36,154 nucleotides of DNA from an uncultured Verrucomicrobiaceae bacterium (GCA_937872615.1 CALMTT010000285.1:1-36154), one strand, 5' to 3'; shown: positions 7,161 to 15,676, counted from the stretch's first letter. Translations and numbers: made by a program. The notes: generated by a model from the sequence alone, not told the origin.

Positions 7161-8789
7161 TCATTTGGCGAGTTCGATGACTTTGTAACAGCGGTGCTCC
7201 AGGAGCGAAGGTCGCATGTTTTTGACCTCGGGCCGCATCAGGTGCGGATGCACATACCAATAGACCGGCAGAACAGGCGCTTCATTGAGCATGACGGTCT
7301 CCGCTTCCTTCAAAACAGCCAAACGCCTAGCGGGATCACCTTCGATAAAGCTCTGCTTGATGAGCGCATCATACTGCGGGCTGCTCCAGCCGGTGTTGTT
7401 GTTGCCATCGCCCGTCTGCCAGAGGGAGAGGAAGGTGGAAGGATCGAGGTAGTCCCCCACCCAGCCGGAGCGGCTCACGTCGTATTTGAGGCTGCGCTGG
7501 GACTCGAGATAGACGCCCCAGTCTTGATTCAGCACGCCGGCAGGGATCTTGAGATGCGTCTTCCACATGGCCTGCACGGCCTCGGCGAGTGTGCGGTGTG
7601 ATTCGCTGGTGTTGATGAGGATCTCAAACGGCGGGAAGCCTTTGCCATCCGGGTAACCGGCCTCGGCGAGGAGCTTGCGAGCCTCGACGGGATCAAATCG
7701 CATGATGTCAGGCGCTTGATACTCCTTCAACGTGCCAGGCGGCGTGAGCCCGGTGGCGGGTTTCTGGCCTCCACGCAGCACGTTTTTCACAATGCTGTCA
7801 CGATCAATCGCCAACGCGAGGGCCTTGCGCACGCGGACGTCGTTGAAGGGCTTCTTCGTGACATTGCAGCGGTAAAAATAGACGCTGAGCAACGGGTCGG
7901 CGTGAAACAGCGGCGACTTGCTGGCGATGTAGCCGGGGATTTTCGAGAGCGGCGCCACGAGCGTGACGTGAAGCTGGCCGTCGAGGAAGGCGCGTTCCTC
8001 CGTCGTGTCGCTGCTGATGGGCACAAAGACAATGCCGTTGAGCTTCACGGTGGCGGCGTCCCAGTAGTGCGGATTCGGCTCGACCTCGATGTTTTGGTTC
8101 ACACGCCAGCTTTTGAGTTTGAAGGCTCCATTGCCCACGAGGTTGCCCGGACGTGTCCACTTGGTGTTCCGCTGGTCCATCGTGCCATGCTTTTCGATGA
8201 CGTGTTTCGGCACGGGGAACCACGAGTAGTGCTTCAGCATGCTTGGCAGATATGGCGCGGGGCCCTTGAGCGTGAGTTGCAGCGTGTGATCGTCGATCGC
8301 TTTCACACCGACCTGCGTGAAATCGCTGATTTTGCCGGTGTGATACTCCTCGGCATTCAAAAGCGGGTAAAGCATGCTGGCGTAATCGGCGCCGAGTTTC
8401 GCGGTGAGGATGCGCTGGTAGGCAAACGTGAAGTCATGCGCTGTCAGCGGCGCACCATCGCTCCACTTGCCGTTTGGCTGGAGTTTGAAGGTCCAGGTGG
8501 TGAAGCTCTCATGCGTCCATGAAGTCGCCGCGCCGGGCGCATCGGCATCAGGTTCCTCCGTGCCGGGTGCCACGAGCCCCTCGAAGATCGAATGGAAGAT
8601 CATGTGCTCCGGCTGGCCGGTGGCCAGATGCGGATCGAGCGTGGCGGGCTCCGAGCCATTGCCGACGAGCAAAATGCCGGCCTTCGTGGCCTCATCGACG
8701 CGTGAAGGCCGATGCGTGCGGACGTGATGAAACCACATCACGCCCGTCACGAGGGCGGAGAGCAGAAGAAGTCGGAGGATCCAGCGCAT
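7161..8789 (-). CDS. oppA: Oligopeptide ABC transporter substrate-binding protein (SBP_bac_5)
   Basis: The 542-residue protein of the OppA/DppA family delivers peptides to the inner-membrane permease. The N-terminal hydrophobic segment (MRWILRLLLLSALVTGVMWF) has no lipobox cysteine, so it is probably anchored by an uncleaved helix. Family features include EPATLDPHLATGQPEH, the HSIFEGLV segment, TFKLQPNGKWSDGAPLTAHDF, and the later ALALAIDRDSIVKNVLRGGQ. The ATG at 8789 starts the membrane segment; the open frame further upstream runs into the terminator hairpin. The matching permease genes lie upstream on the same strand but are separated from it by a small secreted protein and a strong terminator, so oppA probably has its own promoter. 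A peptidoglycan-peptide substrate is possible but not shown. Confidence 0.92.
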   Translation of the reverse strand: MRWILRLLLLSALVTGVMWFHHVRTHRPSRVDEATKAGILLVGNGSEPATLDPHLATGQPEHMIFHSIFEGLVAPGTEEPDADAPGAATSWTHESFTTWTFKLQPNGKWSDGAPLTAHDFTFAYQRILTAKLGADYASMLYPLLNAEEYHTGKISDFTQVGVKAIDDHTLQLTLKGPAPYLPSMLKHYSWFPVPKHVIEKHGTMDQRNTKWTRPGNLVGNGAFKLKSWRVNQNIEVEPNPHYWDAATVKLNGIVFVPISSDTTEERAFLDGQLHVTLVAPLSKIPGYIASKSPLFHADPLLSVYFYRCNVTKKPFNDVRVRKALALAIDRDSIVKNVLRGGQKPATGLTPPGTLKEYQAPDIMRFDPVEARKLLAEAGYPDGKGFPPFEILINTSESHRTLAEAVQAMWKTHLKIPAGVLNQDWGVYLESQRSLKYDVSRSGWVGDYLDPSTFLSLWQTGDGNNNTGWSSPQYDALIKQSFIEGDPARRLAVLKEAETVMLNEAPVLPVYWYVHPHLMRPEVKNMRPSLLEHRCYKVIELAK

Positions 8790-8834
8790 GAAGGCGCACC
8801 ATGCCACACGCGGGGCCTCTTCCGCAAAAACAAA

Positions 8835-8864
8835 ACGGCCCCGCTCATGCACGAGCGGGGCCGT
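8835..8864. terminator. Bidirectional rho-independent terminator
   Basis: A perfect 12-bp stem (ACGGCCCCGCTC paired with GAGCGGGGCCGT) encloses a 6-base loop at 8847-8852. Read on the minus strand it is followed by TTTTGTTTTT and ends the small secreted-protein gene. On the plus strand a run of six T follows a few bases after the stem. It separates that gene from oppA. Confidence 0.85.
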
Positions 8865-8894
8865 CTGGGTTTTTTCAGGCTTCTGTTTCAGGCG

Positions 8895-9230
8895 TTACCT
8901 GCCGAAACCGAAGCTGAAACTGATGCCGGAGCGAGGGCGGCCATGGAAGCCACCGTGGCTCGGGGCACAGCCCGGGCGGCCATAGCCATACGACGGGCGG
9001 GGATTGCACACGCCGCAGGAGTGCGAGGCACGTTGCGTGACCCACTGGCCCACCGGGCGGCCGCAGTGGTCGTAGCCGACGACTTGATACACGGCGTAAA
9101 CCGGTGTGCCGCAGCGCATGTAGCTCACGATGCGACGGCTGCCGTGGCAGAAGGGATCGGCCTTGGCGATGGAGGGTGCCGCGACACCAAGAACAGCGGC
9201 GGCGGCAAGGACGGAGAGGAGTGTTTTCAT
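8895..9230 (-). CDS. Small Cys-rich secreted protein of unknown function
   Basis: The 111-residue protein has a clear signal peptide (residues 1-24, cleavage likely after AKA). The mature part carries six cysteines (residues 28, 40, 56, 72, 75 and 88), including a CGVC pair, and an aromatic/Gly tail (SGISFSFGFGR). Residues 38-66 (MRCGTPVYAVYQVVGYD, then RPVGQWVTQR) form a compact motif that resembles small exported proteins of Verrucomicrobiota and Planctomycetota, but I know of no assigned function. It lies between oppC (82-bp gap) and oppA and is followed by the terminator at 8835-8864. A structural or envelope role is a guess. Confidence 0.7.
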   Translation of the reverse strand: MKTLLSVLAAAAVLGVAAPSIAKADPFCHGSRRIVSYMRCGTPVYAVYQVVGYDHCGRPVGQWVTQRASHSCGVCNPRPSYGYGRPGCAPSHGGFHGRPRSGISFSFGFGR

Positions 9231-9312
9231 GGGGTGAGTGGAATGATTGATTCCGCTCCTTGTGACGAGGCCGCTTGAAGCCTATTCAGCCGCCTTCAAA
9301 AAAATTTTTCGC

Positions 9313-10182
9313 CTACTCCTGCGCCGCCGATTTCGGATCAAAGGCATCGCGCAAACCATCGCCGAGGATGTTCAGCGCGAGCAGCGTGCTGCTAAAGAAG
9401 AGACCGGGATAGAGCAGCAGCCACGGATAGGTTTGCATCACTTGCGAGCCATCGCCGAGCAGCACACCCCAGCTTGCGTTCGGTGGCTGTATGCCGAGAC
9501 CGAGGAAGCTCAGCGTGGCTTCGAGCAGCATCACGCCGGGCACGGTGAGGCTGGCGTAGATGATGACGGGACCGATGACATTCGGCAGCAGATGTTTGCG
9601 CACGATGTGCCAGAAGCCCGCGCCGCTAGCTTTGGCAGCGGTGACGAACTCGAGGTTCTTCAACGCGAGCACCTGGCCACGCACCACGCGTGCCATCGTG
9701 AGCCATTCGACGGCGCCGATGGCCACAAAGATGAGCCAGAACTGCCGGCCGAAGACCACCATGAGCAGGATGACGAAGTTGATGAATGGAAAGGCATACA
9801 ATATGTCCACCACACGCATCATGACAGCATCCACCCGACCACCGGCGAGGCCGCTGATGAGCCCGTAGGTCACGCCGATACACGCGGCGACGAGCGTGGC
9901 GAGCAAGCCGACGGCCAGCGAGACGCGACCGCCATGCAAAATGCGCGTGAGCATGTCTCGACCGAGCGTGTCAGTGCCGAGCCAGTGCGGTGCGGAGACG
10001 TTCACCGCCTTCAATTCGAGGTCCTGCGCATCTTGGGCATACGGTGACAAAAACGGCCCAAAGACGCAAAGGACGACCAAACCGATCAAAAACCAAAACG
10101 CGGCCACATTGAGCCGATGACGGCAAAACCGCCTCCAGGCGGCCTGCATTGGCGACAGGCTTTGGGAGGCGTGCTGGCTCAT
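9313..10182 (-). CDS. oppC: Oligopeptide ABC transporter permease OppC/DppC type
   Basis: The 289-residue inner-membrane permease starts with a cytoplasmic segment and one helix (about residues 28-48), then the OppC N-terminal feature HWLGTDTLGRDMLTRILHGGR (about 66-86), which precedes the five-helix BPD_transp_1 domain. The EAA loop that contacts the ATPase is recognisable as AAKASGAGFWHIVRKHLLPNV. The C-terminus LNILGDGLRDAFDPK is typical. The start overlaps the oppB stop by 4 bp, showing translational coupling with its partner permease. No oppD or oppF ATPase is found in the cluster. Confidence 0.94.
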   Translation of the reverse strand: MSQHASQSLSPMQAAWRRFCRHRLNVAAFWFLIGLVVLCVFGPFLSPYAQDAQDLELKAVNVSAPHWLGTDTLGRDMLTRILHGGRVSLAVGLLATLVAACIGVTYGLISGLAGGRVDAVMMRVVDILYAFPFINFVILLMVVFGRQFWLIFVAIGAVEWLTMARVVRGQVLALKNLEFVTAAKASGAGFWHIVRKHLLPNVIGPVIIYASLTVPGVMLLEATLSFLGLGIQPPNASWGVLLGDGSQVMQTYPWLLLYPGLFFSSTLLALNILGDGLRDAFDPKSAAQE

Positions 10183-11099
10183 GCGTGAAGACGAATGCGC
10201 GGGTTCAGCCAGGCCTGCAGGATATCCACGAGCAGGTTGAAGAGCACGATGAGCGAGGCGTAGAAAACCGAAATCGCGATCGCGAGGTTCATGTCGCGAT
10301 TGATGGCGGAGGCGATGAAGAACTGACCGAGGCCGGGAAGTTGAAAAACGGCCTCCACGACGATGCTGCCGGTGAGCAGACCTGCCGCGGCTGGGCCAAG
10401 GAAGTTAAGCACGGGCAGGCAGGCGAGCTTCAGCGCATGCAAAAACACGACTGAGGTCTCGCTGGCACCTTTCGCCCTCGCGGTGCGCACAAACTCGAGC
10501 GCGAGAGTCTCACGCAAGCTGCCACGCGTGAGTCGGGCGATCTGAGCGCTGTAAATGATGCCGAGTGTCAACGCGGGCATGACGACATCGGATGCTTCAT
10601 ACCAGCCGGAGGCATTGAACCATCTCAATTTCAAACCGAGCAGCAGCGCGATGACCGGCCCGAGGATCATGCTCGGTGTGCAGATGCCCATCGTGGCCGC
10701 GAGCATCGTGGCGCGGTCTTCGAGCGTGTTTGGCTTCACCGCCGCGTAGGCTCCGAATGGCACGCCGAGCCCCAGCGCGATGATCAAGGCCGTGAATCCG
10801 ACGGCTGCTGACACCGGAAAGCCGGAGGCGATGATCTCATCGACACCGCGTCCTTTGAAGTGGAACGACTCTGGCAGGTCGAGCATCACATAATGAGCGA
10901 TTTGCAGGCCGAGTTGCTCATACCACGGCTTGTCGAGGCCGAGATAGGCCCGCTGCGCGGCGATGGCCTCCGGCGAGGTGTTTTTCTCACTTTGAATCGG
11001 GCCGCCGGGCAGCATGCGCGAGAGCGCAAACGTGATCGTGATCACCGCGAGGATCACGATGATGCCCTGGAGCAGTCGGCTGAGGAGAAAGCGGAGCAT
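10179..11099 (-). CDS. oppB: Oligopeptide ABC transporter permease OppB/DppB type
   Basis: The 306-residue permease begins MLRFLLSRLLQGIIVILAVI, the standard first helix of OppB, followed by the ITFALSRMLPGGP segment and the periplasmic AYLGLDKPWYEQLG region. The EAA loop is present as ARAKGASETSVVFLHALKLAC, and VVEAVFQLPGLGQFFIASAINRD is the usual late signature. It pairs with OppC, overlapping by 4 bp. It is preceded after 18 bp by the Uma2-family gene, so it may belong to the longer minus-strand transcript starting near 13.9 kb. Confidence 0.94.
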   Translation of the reverse strand: MLRFLLSRLLQGIIVILAVITITFALSRMLPGGPIQSEKNTSPEAIAAQRAYLGLDKPWYEQLGLQIAHYVMLDLPESFHFKGRGVDEIIASGFPVSAAVGFTALIIALGLGVPFGAYAAVKPNTLEDRATMLAATMGICTPSMILGPVIALLLGLKLRWFNASGWYEASDVVMPALTLGIIYSAQIARLTRGSLRETLALEFVRTARAKGASETSVVFLHALKLACLPVLNFLGPAAAGLLTGSIVVEAVFQLPGLGQFFIASAINRDMNLAIAISVFYASLIVLFNLLVDILQAWLNPRIRLHA

Positions 11100-11117
11100 G
11101 CAGAAGCGAAGTCGGCT

Positions 11118-11684
11118 TCAAATTTGAGCAAAGAGGGTGCCGACATCGACTTCCACGCCTGGCAGCGCCGAAGACCGCAGCATGCTGCCCTCCGCGACAC
11201 GCAGCGAGCTGAGATAACGACCATCCTGCGGGTCACGAAACACCTCCACGCAGCGTTCCGGGGCGTTGACGAGCCAGAACTCTTCCACCGAGGCTTCCGC
11301 GTACAGCACCGCCATCTCACGGTCCTCGGCGACGGTCGTCACCGCGACCTCGACCACCAGCTTGGCGGAGCCGGGGTGATCGGTGAAGTCCTCCTCATTG
11401 CCTTCAATGACCGAGACATCCGGTTCGGGCTCGGAGTCCGCGAGCGACAGCGGGTCTTCCTTTCGAATCCAGAAACCGCTGCCGAGGCAACGCTGGAAGG
11501 CGGCCAGGATGCGTCCCGCCAGCTTGGTGTGGGTGATGGATTTGCTCATCTTTTCGACAATCACTCCGCGGATCAATTCCGCATGCCGCGGGGCCAGTCC
11601 TGCGGCGATCATTTGATGCCATGCCTTCACAGAAAGCGGCAGCGCACGCTTTTGAATGCCGGGCTGGGACAAGATGGAAATCAT
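11118..11684 (-). CDS. Uma2-family (DUF820) PD-(D/E)xK nuclease-like protein
   Basis: The protein (188 residues from the ATG at 11684) fits the Uma2/DUF820 restriction-endonuclease-like fold. It has ELIRGVIVEKMSKS near the N-terminus, SEPEPDVSVIEG with the first acidic residue, AKLVVEVAVTT with the conserved Glu, and VEEFWLVNAPERCVEVF as the EYW-type core. The Lys that usually follows the second acidic motif in active members (in the K-x-Y segment) is not evident (REMAVLY), so activity is doubtful. An alternative GTG start at 11723 overlaps the creatininase stop as GTGA and would add 13 residues; translational coupling makes it a real option. The biological role of this widespread family is unknown. 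Confidence 0.82.
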   Translation of the reverse strand: MISILSQPGIQKRALPLSVKAWHQMIAAGLAPRHAELIRGVIVEKMSKSITHTKLAGRILAAFQRCLGSGFWIRKEDPLSLADSEPEPDVSVIEGNEEDFTDHPGSAKLVVEVAVTTVAEDREMAVLYAEASVEEFWLVNAPERCVEVFRDPQDGRYLSSLRVAEGSMLRSSALPGVEVDVGTLFAQI

Positions 11685-11719
11685 GCCTGAAAGGTAGCGA
11701 CCTGCGGAGGTCTTGGCAA

Positions 11720-12493
11720 TCACGCTTTGTCGTAGAGCTCCGAGATGTCCACTTTGGCAAGTTCAATGAGGTAGGAGCCGATCTTTGCGCCAAGGGCTTC
11801 GAGGTAGCGCTTGCCTTTGTCGGCGGTGGAATGCTGCGGATCGCCGCTGCCGGTGTCGTTGGTGGCCTTCAGCCAGTCACGCTGTGCCCAGGCCCACTTT
11901 TCGTTGATGGCTTTGAGCTTCCAGCGGTTGTCGGTGCCGGGTCCCCACTCGCTTTTCGGCAGCACGAGATGCGGATGCAGATGCATGATGAGGCTGGTTT
12001 CGCGTTCATCGGCGTGATCACCGATGATGTCGAAGATGTCATCGCCTTTGACGGCGTTGAACCAGTTCACGACGCTGAGGAACATCTTCGGGTGCTTTGC
12101 TTGCAGCTCACGCAGCATCTGGCGGAAGTCATTGCCGCCGTGGCCGTTCATGATGACGAACTTCTTCACGCCCACGCCTTCGAGGCTGGAGATGACATCC
12201 TCGAGCACCATGAGCTGGGTGCTCGGGTTCATGTTGATGCAAAACGGGATCTCGAGCTGGCCGGTCTGCACGCCAAACGGGATGTTGGGCAGGATGGCGA
12301 CTTTCGCCCCGGCCTCCCAGGCCACGCGACCGGCCTCCGCGGCGATAGCGTCGTTTTGCAGCGAGTCGGTGGCGTAGGGCAGATGCCAGTTGTGCGCCTC
12401 CGTGGCACCCATTGGCAGCAGCGCCACCTCATACGGGTTGGCTTTGACGTGCTTCCAGTTCGTTTCGGCGATGATCCAAGGGCGCGGGCTCAT
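11720..12493 (-). CDS. Creatininase-family amidohydrolase
   Basis: The 257-residue protein belongs to the creatininase superfamily (PF02633), metal-dependent hydrolases acting on cyclic amides and related compounds. Expected metal ligands are visible: Glu32, His37 and Asp43 in MGATEAHNWHLPYATDSL, then NGHGGND, and a Glu in DERETSLIM. The length is typical. The true substrate cannot be assigned, because relatives include creatininase, mycofactocin MftE and FAPy-pyrimidine deformylase. The stop overlaps the possible GTG start of the Uma2 gene. It follows msrA with a 19-bp gap, so it is likely part of the same transcript. Confidence 0.9.
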   Translation of the reverse strand: MSPRPWIIAETNWKHVKANPYEVALLPMGATEAHNWHLPYATDSLQNDAIAAEAGRVAWEAGAKVAILPNIPFGVQTGQLEIPFCINMNPSTQLMVLEDVISSLEGVGVKKFVIMNGHGGNDFRQMLRELQAKHPKMFLSVVNWFNAVKGDDIFDIIGDHADERETSLIMHLHPHLVLPKSEWGPGTDNRWKLKAINEKWAWAQRDWLKATNDTGSGDPQHSTADKGKRYLEALGAKIGSYLIELAKVDISELYDKA

Positions 12494-12512
12494 GAGGATG
12501 AAGATCAGTGTG

Positions 12513-13190
12513 TTATTTCTTCTCGTCCTTGAGCTTGCCCTTGTCTTCGAGCGTGTGCTTGAACTTCTCCGCCTTCGGCGTCACGACGCCGCGGACGTAG
12601 CCCTGGTTCGGATTCCGTTCCTGGTAGTTCTGATGGTATTCCTCGGCGGGATAAAACTTCGTCAGCGGCACGATCTCGGTGGCGATGGGGTCTTTGAACT
12701 TCGGCTGGAAGGCCGCTTTCGATGCCTCGGCGATCTGCTTCTGCTCGGGGCTGGTGTAGAGAATGATGGAGCGGTATTGCGTGCCGTAGTCGTTGCCCTG
12801 GTAAGGCGTGCCCTTCGGCACGAATTTGCCATACGAGGTCACGTGATCTTCTTTCGTCACGCTGGTGGGATCGTGCGCATCCCAGAAGAGCTCGACGATG
12901 TCCTTGAAGGTGGTGACGGCGGGATCGTATTCGATTTCGATCACCTCGGCGTGGCCGGTTTTGCCGGTGCAAATGTCTTCATAGGTCGGATTGACCGTTT
13001 TGCCGCCCGAGTAGCCGCTGACGACTTTTTTCACGCCCTTGAGCATGAGATACTGCGCCTCGACGCACCAGAAGCAGCCGCCGCCGATGTAGGCTTTTTC
13101 GGTTTTGGCGGCGGGAGTGTCAGCGGCGGTGGCGGGGAGGCTCATGGCGGCAAAGAGGACGGCGGTGAGGAGGTTGGCGAGGGATTTCAT
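12513..13190 (-). CDS. msrA: Peptide methionine-S-sulfoxide reductase MsrA, exported
   Basis: The 225-residue enzyme reduces the S form of methionine sulfoxide in proteins. The catalytic motif GGCFWCVE includes Cys39, and VVSGYSGGK, GHAEVIEIEYDP and AEEYHQNY are standard MsrA elements. Residues 1-22 form a signal peptide ending ATAAD, so the protein is probably periplasmic. I chose the ATG at 13190 because it begins this signal sequence; the upstream 15 codons are unlikely. There is no fused MsrB domain, and the C-terminus is Lys-rich with no obvious resolving cysteines. It lies between the methyltransferase gene (72-bp gap) and the creatininase gene. Confidence 0.93.
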   Translation of the reverse strand: MKSLANLLTAVLFAAMSLPATAADTPAAKTEKAYIGGGCFWCVEAQYLMLKGVKKVVSGYSGGKTVNPTYEDICTGKTGHAEVIEIEYDPAVTTFKDIVELFWDAHDPTSVTKEDHVTSYGKFVPKGTPYQGNDYGTQYRSIILYTSPEQKQIAEASKAAFQPKFKDPIATEIVPLTKFYPAEEYHQNYQERNPNQGYVRGVVTPKAEKFKHTLEDKGKLKDEKK

Positions 13191-13262
13191 GGCGGTGACG
13201 ATGCTGTGAGCATCATGCGTGGGATAGGACGGCAAACTTTCGCCGGAATTCCCGGCACGGAC

Positions 13263-13862
13263 TCATTTTTTCATCGGAGCGCTCTTCCAGATAGTCCACA
13301 GCTCCGGCGGCGCGGCGCTGCGATTCACCGGACGGAGGTGCTGGACCTCAAAGCGTCGCGCATCGAGCCCGGCGGCCCATTTGGCGATTTCCCGGCTCTC
13401 CTCGGCCCCGCCTTCATGACCCGGATAAACGGCGAGCGTGAGGATGCCGCCCGGTTTGAGCAGTTCGATGGCCTGCGCAAGGGCGGCGAGCGTGGTCTCC
13501 GTGCGTGTGATGCAGGTTTTGTCCGAGCCGGGGAGGTAGCCAAGATTAAACATGATCGCGGCCAGCTGCCCGTGAAGCTCCACAGGCAGGTTTTGCGCCA
13601 TCGTTTCATGCCCGGCGAGGTAGAGCGTGCTCATTTCCGCGGGCACACGCTTCCTCGTTTCCTCGAGAGCGGCGGCTTGCACATCAAAGGCATGCACGTG
13701 ACCGCCCGGAGAGACGCATTGGCTGAGGAAGAGGGTATCGTGCCCGTTTCCCATCGTGGCATCGACGACGACATCGCCCGGCAGCAAACGGTCCGCGAGG
13801 ATGAGCTGGGCCCAGCGCACGGACGACGGCAGCCCGCCGGTGGCGCTGGCGAGGTGAGGCAT
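13263..13862 (-). CDS. SAM-dependent methyltransferase, YtqB/MnmM-like
   Basis: The 199-residue class I methyltransferase has the SAM-binding motif VVDATMGNGHDTLFL and the characteristic NLGYLPGSDK sequence of the PF06962 family. A characterised member, MnmM (YtqB) of Bacillus subtilis, methylates 5-aminomethyl-2-thiouridine at the tRNA wobble position. The HEGGAEESREIAKWA segment is also family-typical. I chose the ATG at 13862 because earlier codons in the frame are not family-like. It diverges from the histidine-kinase-like gene at 14035 with a 172-bp gap that must carry both promoters. The tRNA role is by family analogy. Confidence 0.85.
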   Translation of the reverse strand: MPHLASATGGLPSSVRWAQLILADRLLPGDVVVDATMGNGHDTLFLSQCVSPGGHVHAFDVQAAALEETRKRVPAEMSTLYLAGHETMAQNLPVELHGQLAAIMFNLGYLPGSDKTCITRTETTLAALAQAIELLKPGGILTLAVYPGHEGGAEESREIAKWAAGLDARRFEVQHLRPVNRSAAPPELWTIWKSAPMKK

Positions 13863-14034
13863 GGCGGTGGTGGAGGCGGACGGGTTCAAAACGAGCTGCA
13901 GCAGAACCGAGGAGCGGAGGGCGATCAAGGCGCGAGAGGCCTGTGAGCCCGTTTTGGACCTAAAATGGCATTTGCCCTCGCTGCCGCCCGCTGCATCACT
14001 GGGCCGGCTTTTTCCCATTTCACGCACCTTCGCC

Positions 14035-14757
14035 ATGCAGTTTTACTTCCCCACTTCCCTGAACCTCGGCACCGAACACAGCGAGGGCTTCCACCAGGAA
14101 CTGCTCCGCGGTCTCACGCACAAGCTGAACAACCTCCTCGCCGTCATCCAGGGCTTCAGCAGCCTCATCCTCATGACGGAGGACCTCGATCCGAGCGTCT
14201 CGGAAAACATGCAGCACATCCGCGAGGCCTCGGTGGGCGTCACGAACCTCAGCGAGCGCATCCGCTCCGCCGGTGGTTGTGCAAAATTGAGCCCGCAGGG
14301 CCTGAATCTGAACGAATACCTCGGCCTGATCGAAGGCGCGATCATGGATCCGTTTCAAAAAGCCGGCGTGCAGCTCGAAGCCGACGTGCAGCCCGGCCTT
14401 CCGGCGATCCTCGTGGACTCGAGCAAGTTCAAAGAGCTGCTGATGGAACTGCTCAAGAATGCCGCTGAGGCCGCCCAAAAGGGCGGAGGCCGCTGTGCCC
14501 TGAAAATCTGCGGCCCGGGCGTGATCACCCCGGCCGAGCAGCGCCGCGTGGACGTCCTCGTGAGCAACACCGGCTCGCAAATCCCGCCGGAAAAGATTCA
14601 AGAGGTCTTCCGCCCCTTCCACGGCTCGAAAAACAGCAATCACCTCGGCCTCGGCCTCACCATCGCTGCGATGCTGAGCCACCAGATGAACATCCAGCTC
14701 GGCGTGGCCTCGGAAAACAACACGACGACCTTCTGGCTGAGCTGCCCGATGGCCTGA
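14035..14757 (+). CDS. Histidine kinase-like protein without a sensor domain
   Basis: The 240-residue protein has a dimerisation/phosphoacceptor helix with His29 in LTHKLNNLLAVIQGF, and a HATPase_c domain with an N-box (MELLKNAAEAA), a degenerate G1 region (VSNTGSQIPPEKIQEVFRPF) and a G2 box (NHLGLGLTIAAMLSHQM). There is no membrane helix and no PAS, GAF or receiver domain; only about 20 residues precede the H-box. It is therefore a cytoplasmic minimal kinase or phosphotransferase-type protein that would need partners for input. No response regulator is adjacent; the nearest in the window is at 3718. The ATG at 14035 gives MQFYFPTSLNLGTEHSEGF. It could act as a phosphatase or histidine phosphotransferase instead of a true kinase. 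Confidence 0.8.
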   Translation: MQFYFPTSLNLGTEHSEGFHQELLRGLTHKLNNLLAVIQGFSSLILMTEDLDPSVSENMQHIREASVGVTNLSERIRSAGGCAKLSPQGLNLNEYLGLIEGAIMDPFQKAGVQLEADVQPGLPAILVDSSKFKELLMELLKNAAEAAQKGGGRCALKICGPGVITPAEQRRVDVLVSNTGSQIPPEKIQEVFRPFHGSKNSNHLGLGLTIAAMLSHQMNIQLGVASENNTTTFWLSCPMA

Positions 14758-14897
14758 AGCAGCGTGCTTTGAGCACCCGGGCGGCCTTGAGTGTCAATGC
14801 CGCCTGACTACTTCGCCATAATTTCGCGCAAATGCCGCGCTGGACGCCTCGGCGTCTGTCCGGGATGATGCGCGGACTCATTCACCGGAGGCATGCC

Positions 14898-15662
14898 ATG
14901 AACCGAACGCTGATCCTCACCCTCGCCGCTCTCGCCGGATTCTCCGCCGGAGCCGCCGCTGACACCATCACCACCATCCGCGGCAAGACCTACGTGGATT
15001 GCAAAATCGCGCAGGTGCATCCGGACGGCATTTCCTTCACGCATCGCAAAGGCGCGGCGAAGCTCTTGTTCACCGACCTGCCTTCCTCGCTGCGTGAGAA
15101 GTATGGCTACGACCCGAAAAAGGCCGCCGCCTACTCGAAGAAGATCACCGAGCAGCGGAAGGAGCGTGAAAAGCGCACCCAGGAGCATCTCGCCCGTCAG
15201 CAGGAGGCCATCGAGGCCGCGCAGTTCGCCACGGCGATGCGCTATGCCCAGATCGAAGCCCAACAACAGCAGCAAGCCTATCAACAGCAAGTCTGGATGC
15301 CGGCGCAGGGCTTTTACACAAGCGCCGTCGGCTTCCCGAACATGCCACCGATCTACGGACCGGTGGTGAATGGAGCGCCGTATCGGCCGCGTGGTTGGGA
15401 TGGCGTGGGCATCGCGCCCGTCGTGCCCGGCACGGGTGGCATCTACATCCCGCAAAGCGGCGGCTACAGTTGGTATCCGCCGATATCGCCCTCGCTCGGC
15501 TATGCACGCCCCGGCTACTCGGTAGGCGGCAGTTTCAATGTGGGAGGTGGCGTGCGCATCGGCGTGGGCGTGGGTGCCGTGCCCGCCGTGGGACCGATGT
15601 TTGCCCCGCCACCGCCTGCGATGCCCGCGGGCATCCGCGGGAGCATCTCGATCGGCCGATAG
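14898..15662 (+). CDS. Secreted protein with coiled-coil centre and Gly/Pro-rich tail, unknown function
   Basis: The 254-residue protein has a signal peptide (residues 1-21, ending GAAAD). Residues 24-75 (TIRGKTYVDCKIAQVHPDG and FTDLPSSLREKYGYDPKKA) form a small beta-rich module that I associate with exported proteins of Verrucomicrobiota and Planctomycetota. A charged helical segment (residues 76-112) and a Gln-rich stretch (residues 115-132) follow, and then a Gly/Pro/Tyr-rich tail to the C-terminus. The start is well supported: GGAGG at 14887-14891 lies 6 bp before the ATG, the clearest ribosome-binding site in the window. Its function is unknown. An envelope or surface role is a guess. 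Confidence 0.75.
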   Translation: MNRTLILTLAALAGFSAGAAADTITTIRGKTYVDCKIAQVHPDGISFTHRKGAAKLLFTDLPSSLREKYGYDPKKAAAYSKKITEQRKEREKRTQEHLARQQEAIEAAQFATAMRYAQIEAQQQQQAYQQQVWMPAQGFYTSAVGFPNMPPIYGPVVNGAPYRPRGWDGVGIAPVVPGTGGIYIPQSGGYSWYPPISPSLGYARPGYSVGGSFNVGGGVRIGVGVGAVPAVGPMFAPPPPAMPAGIRGSISIGR

Positions 15663-15676
15663 CTCGCCTTTCTCAA

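Noticed and set aside
12390..13946. 518-residue plus-strand open frame opposite msrA and the methyltransferase
   Set aside because: It is antisense to two genes with intact catalytic motifs, and its composition is typical of a shadow frame.
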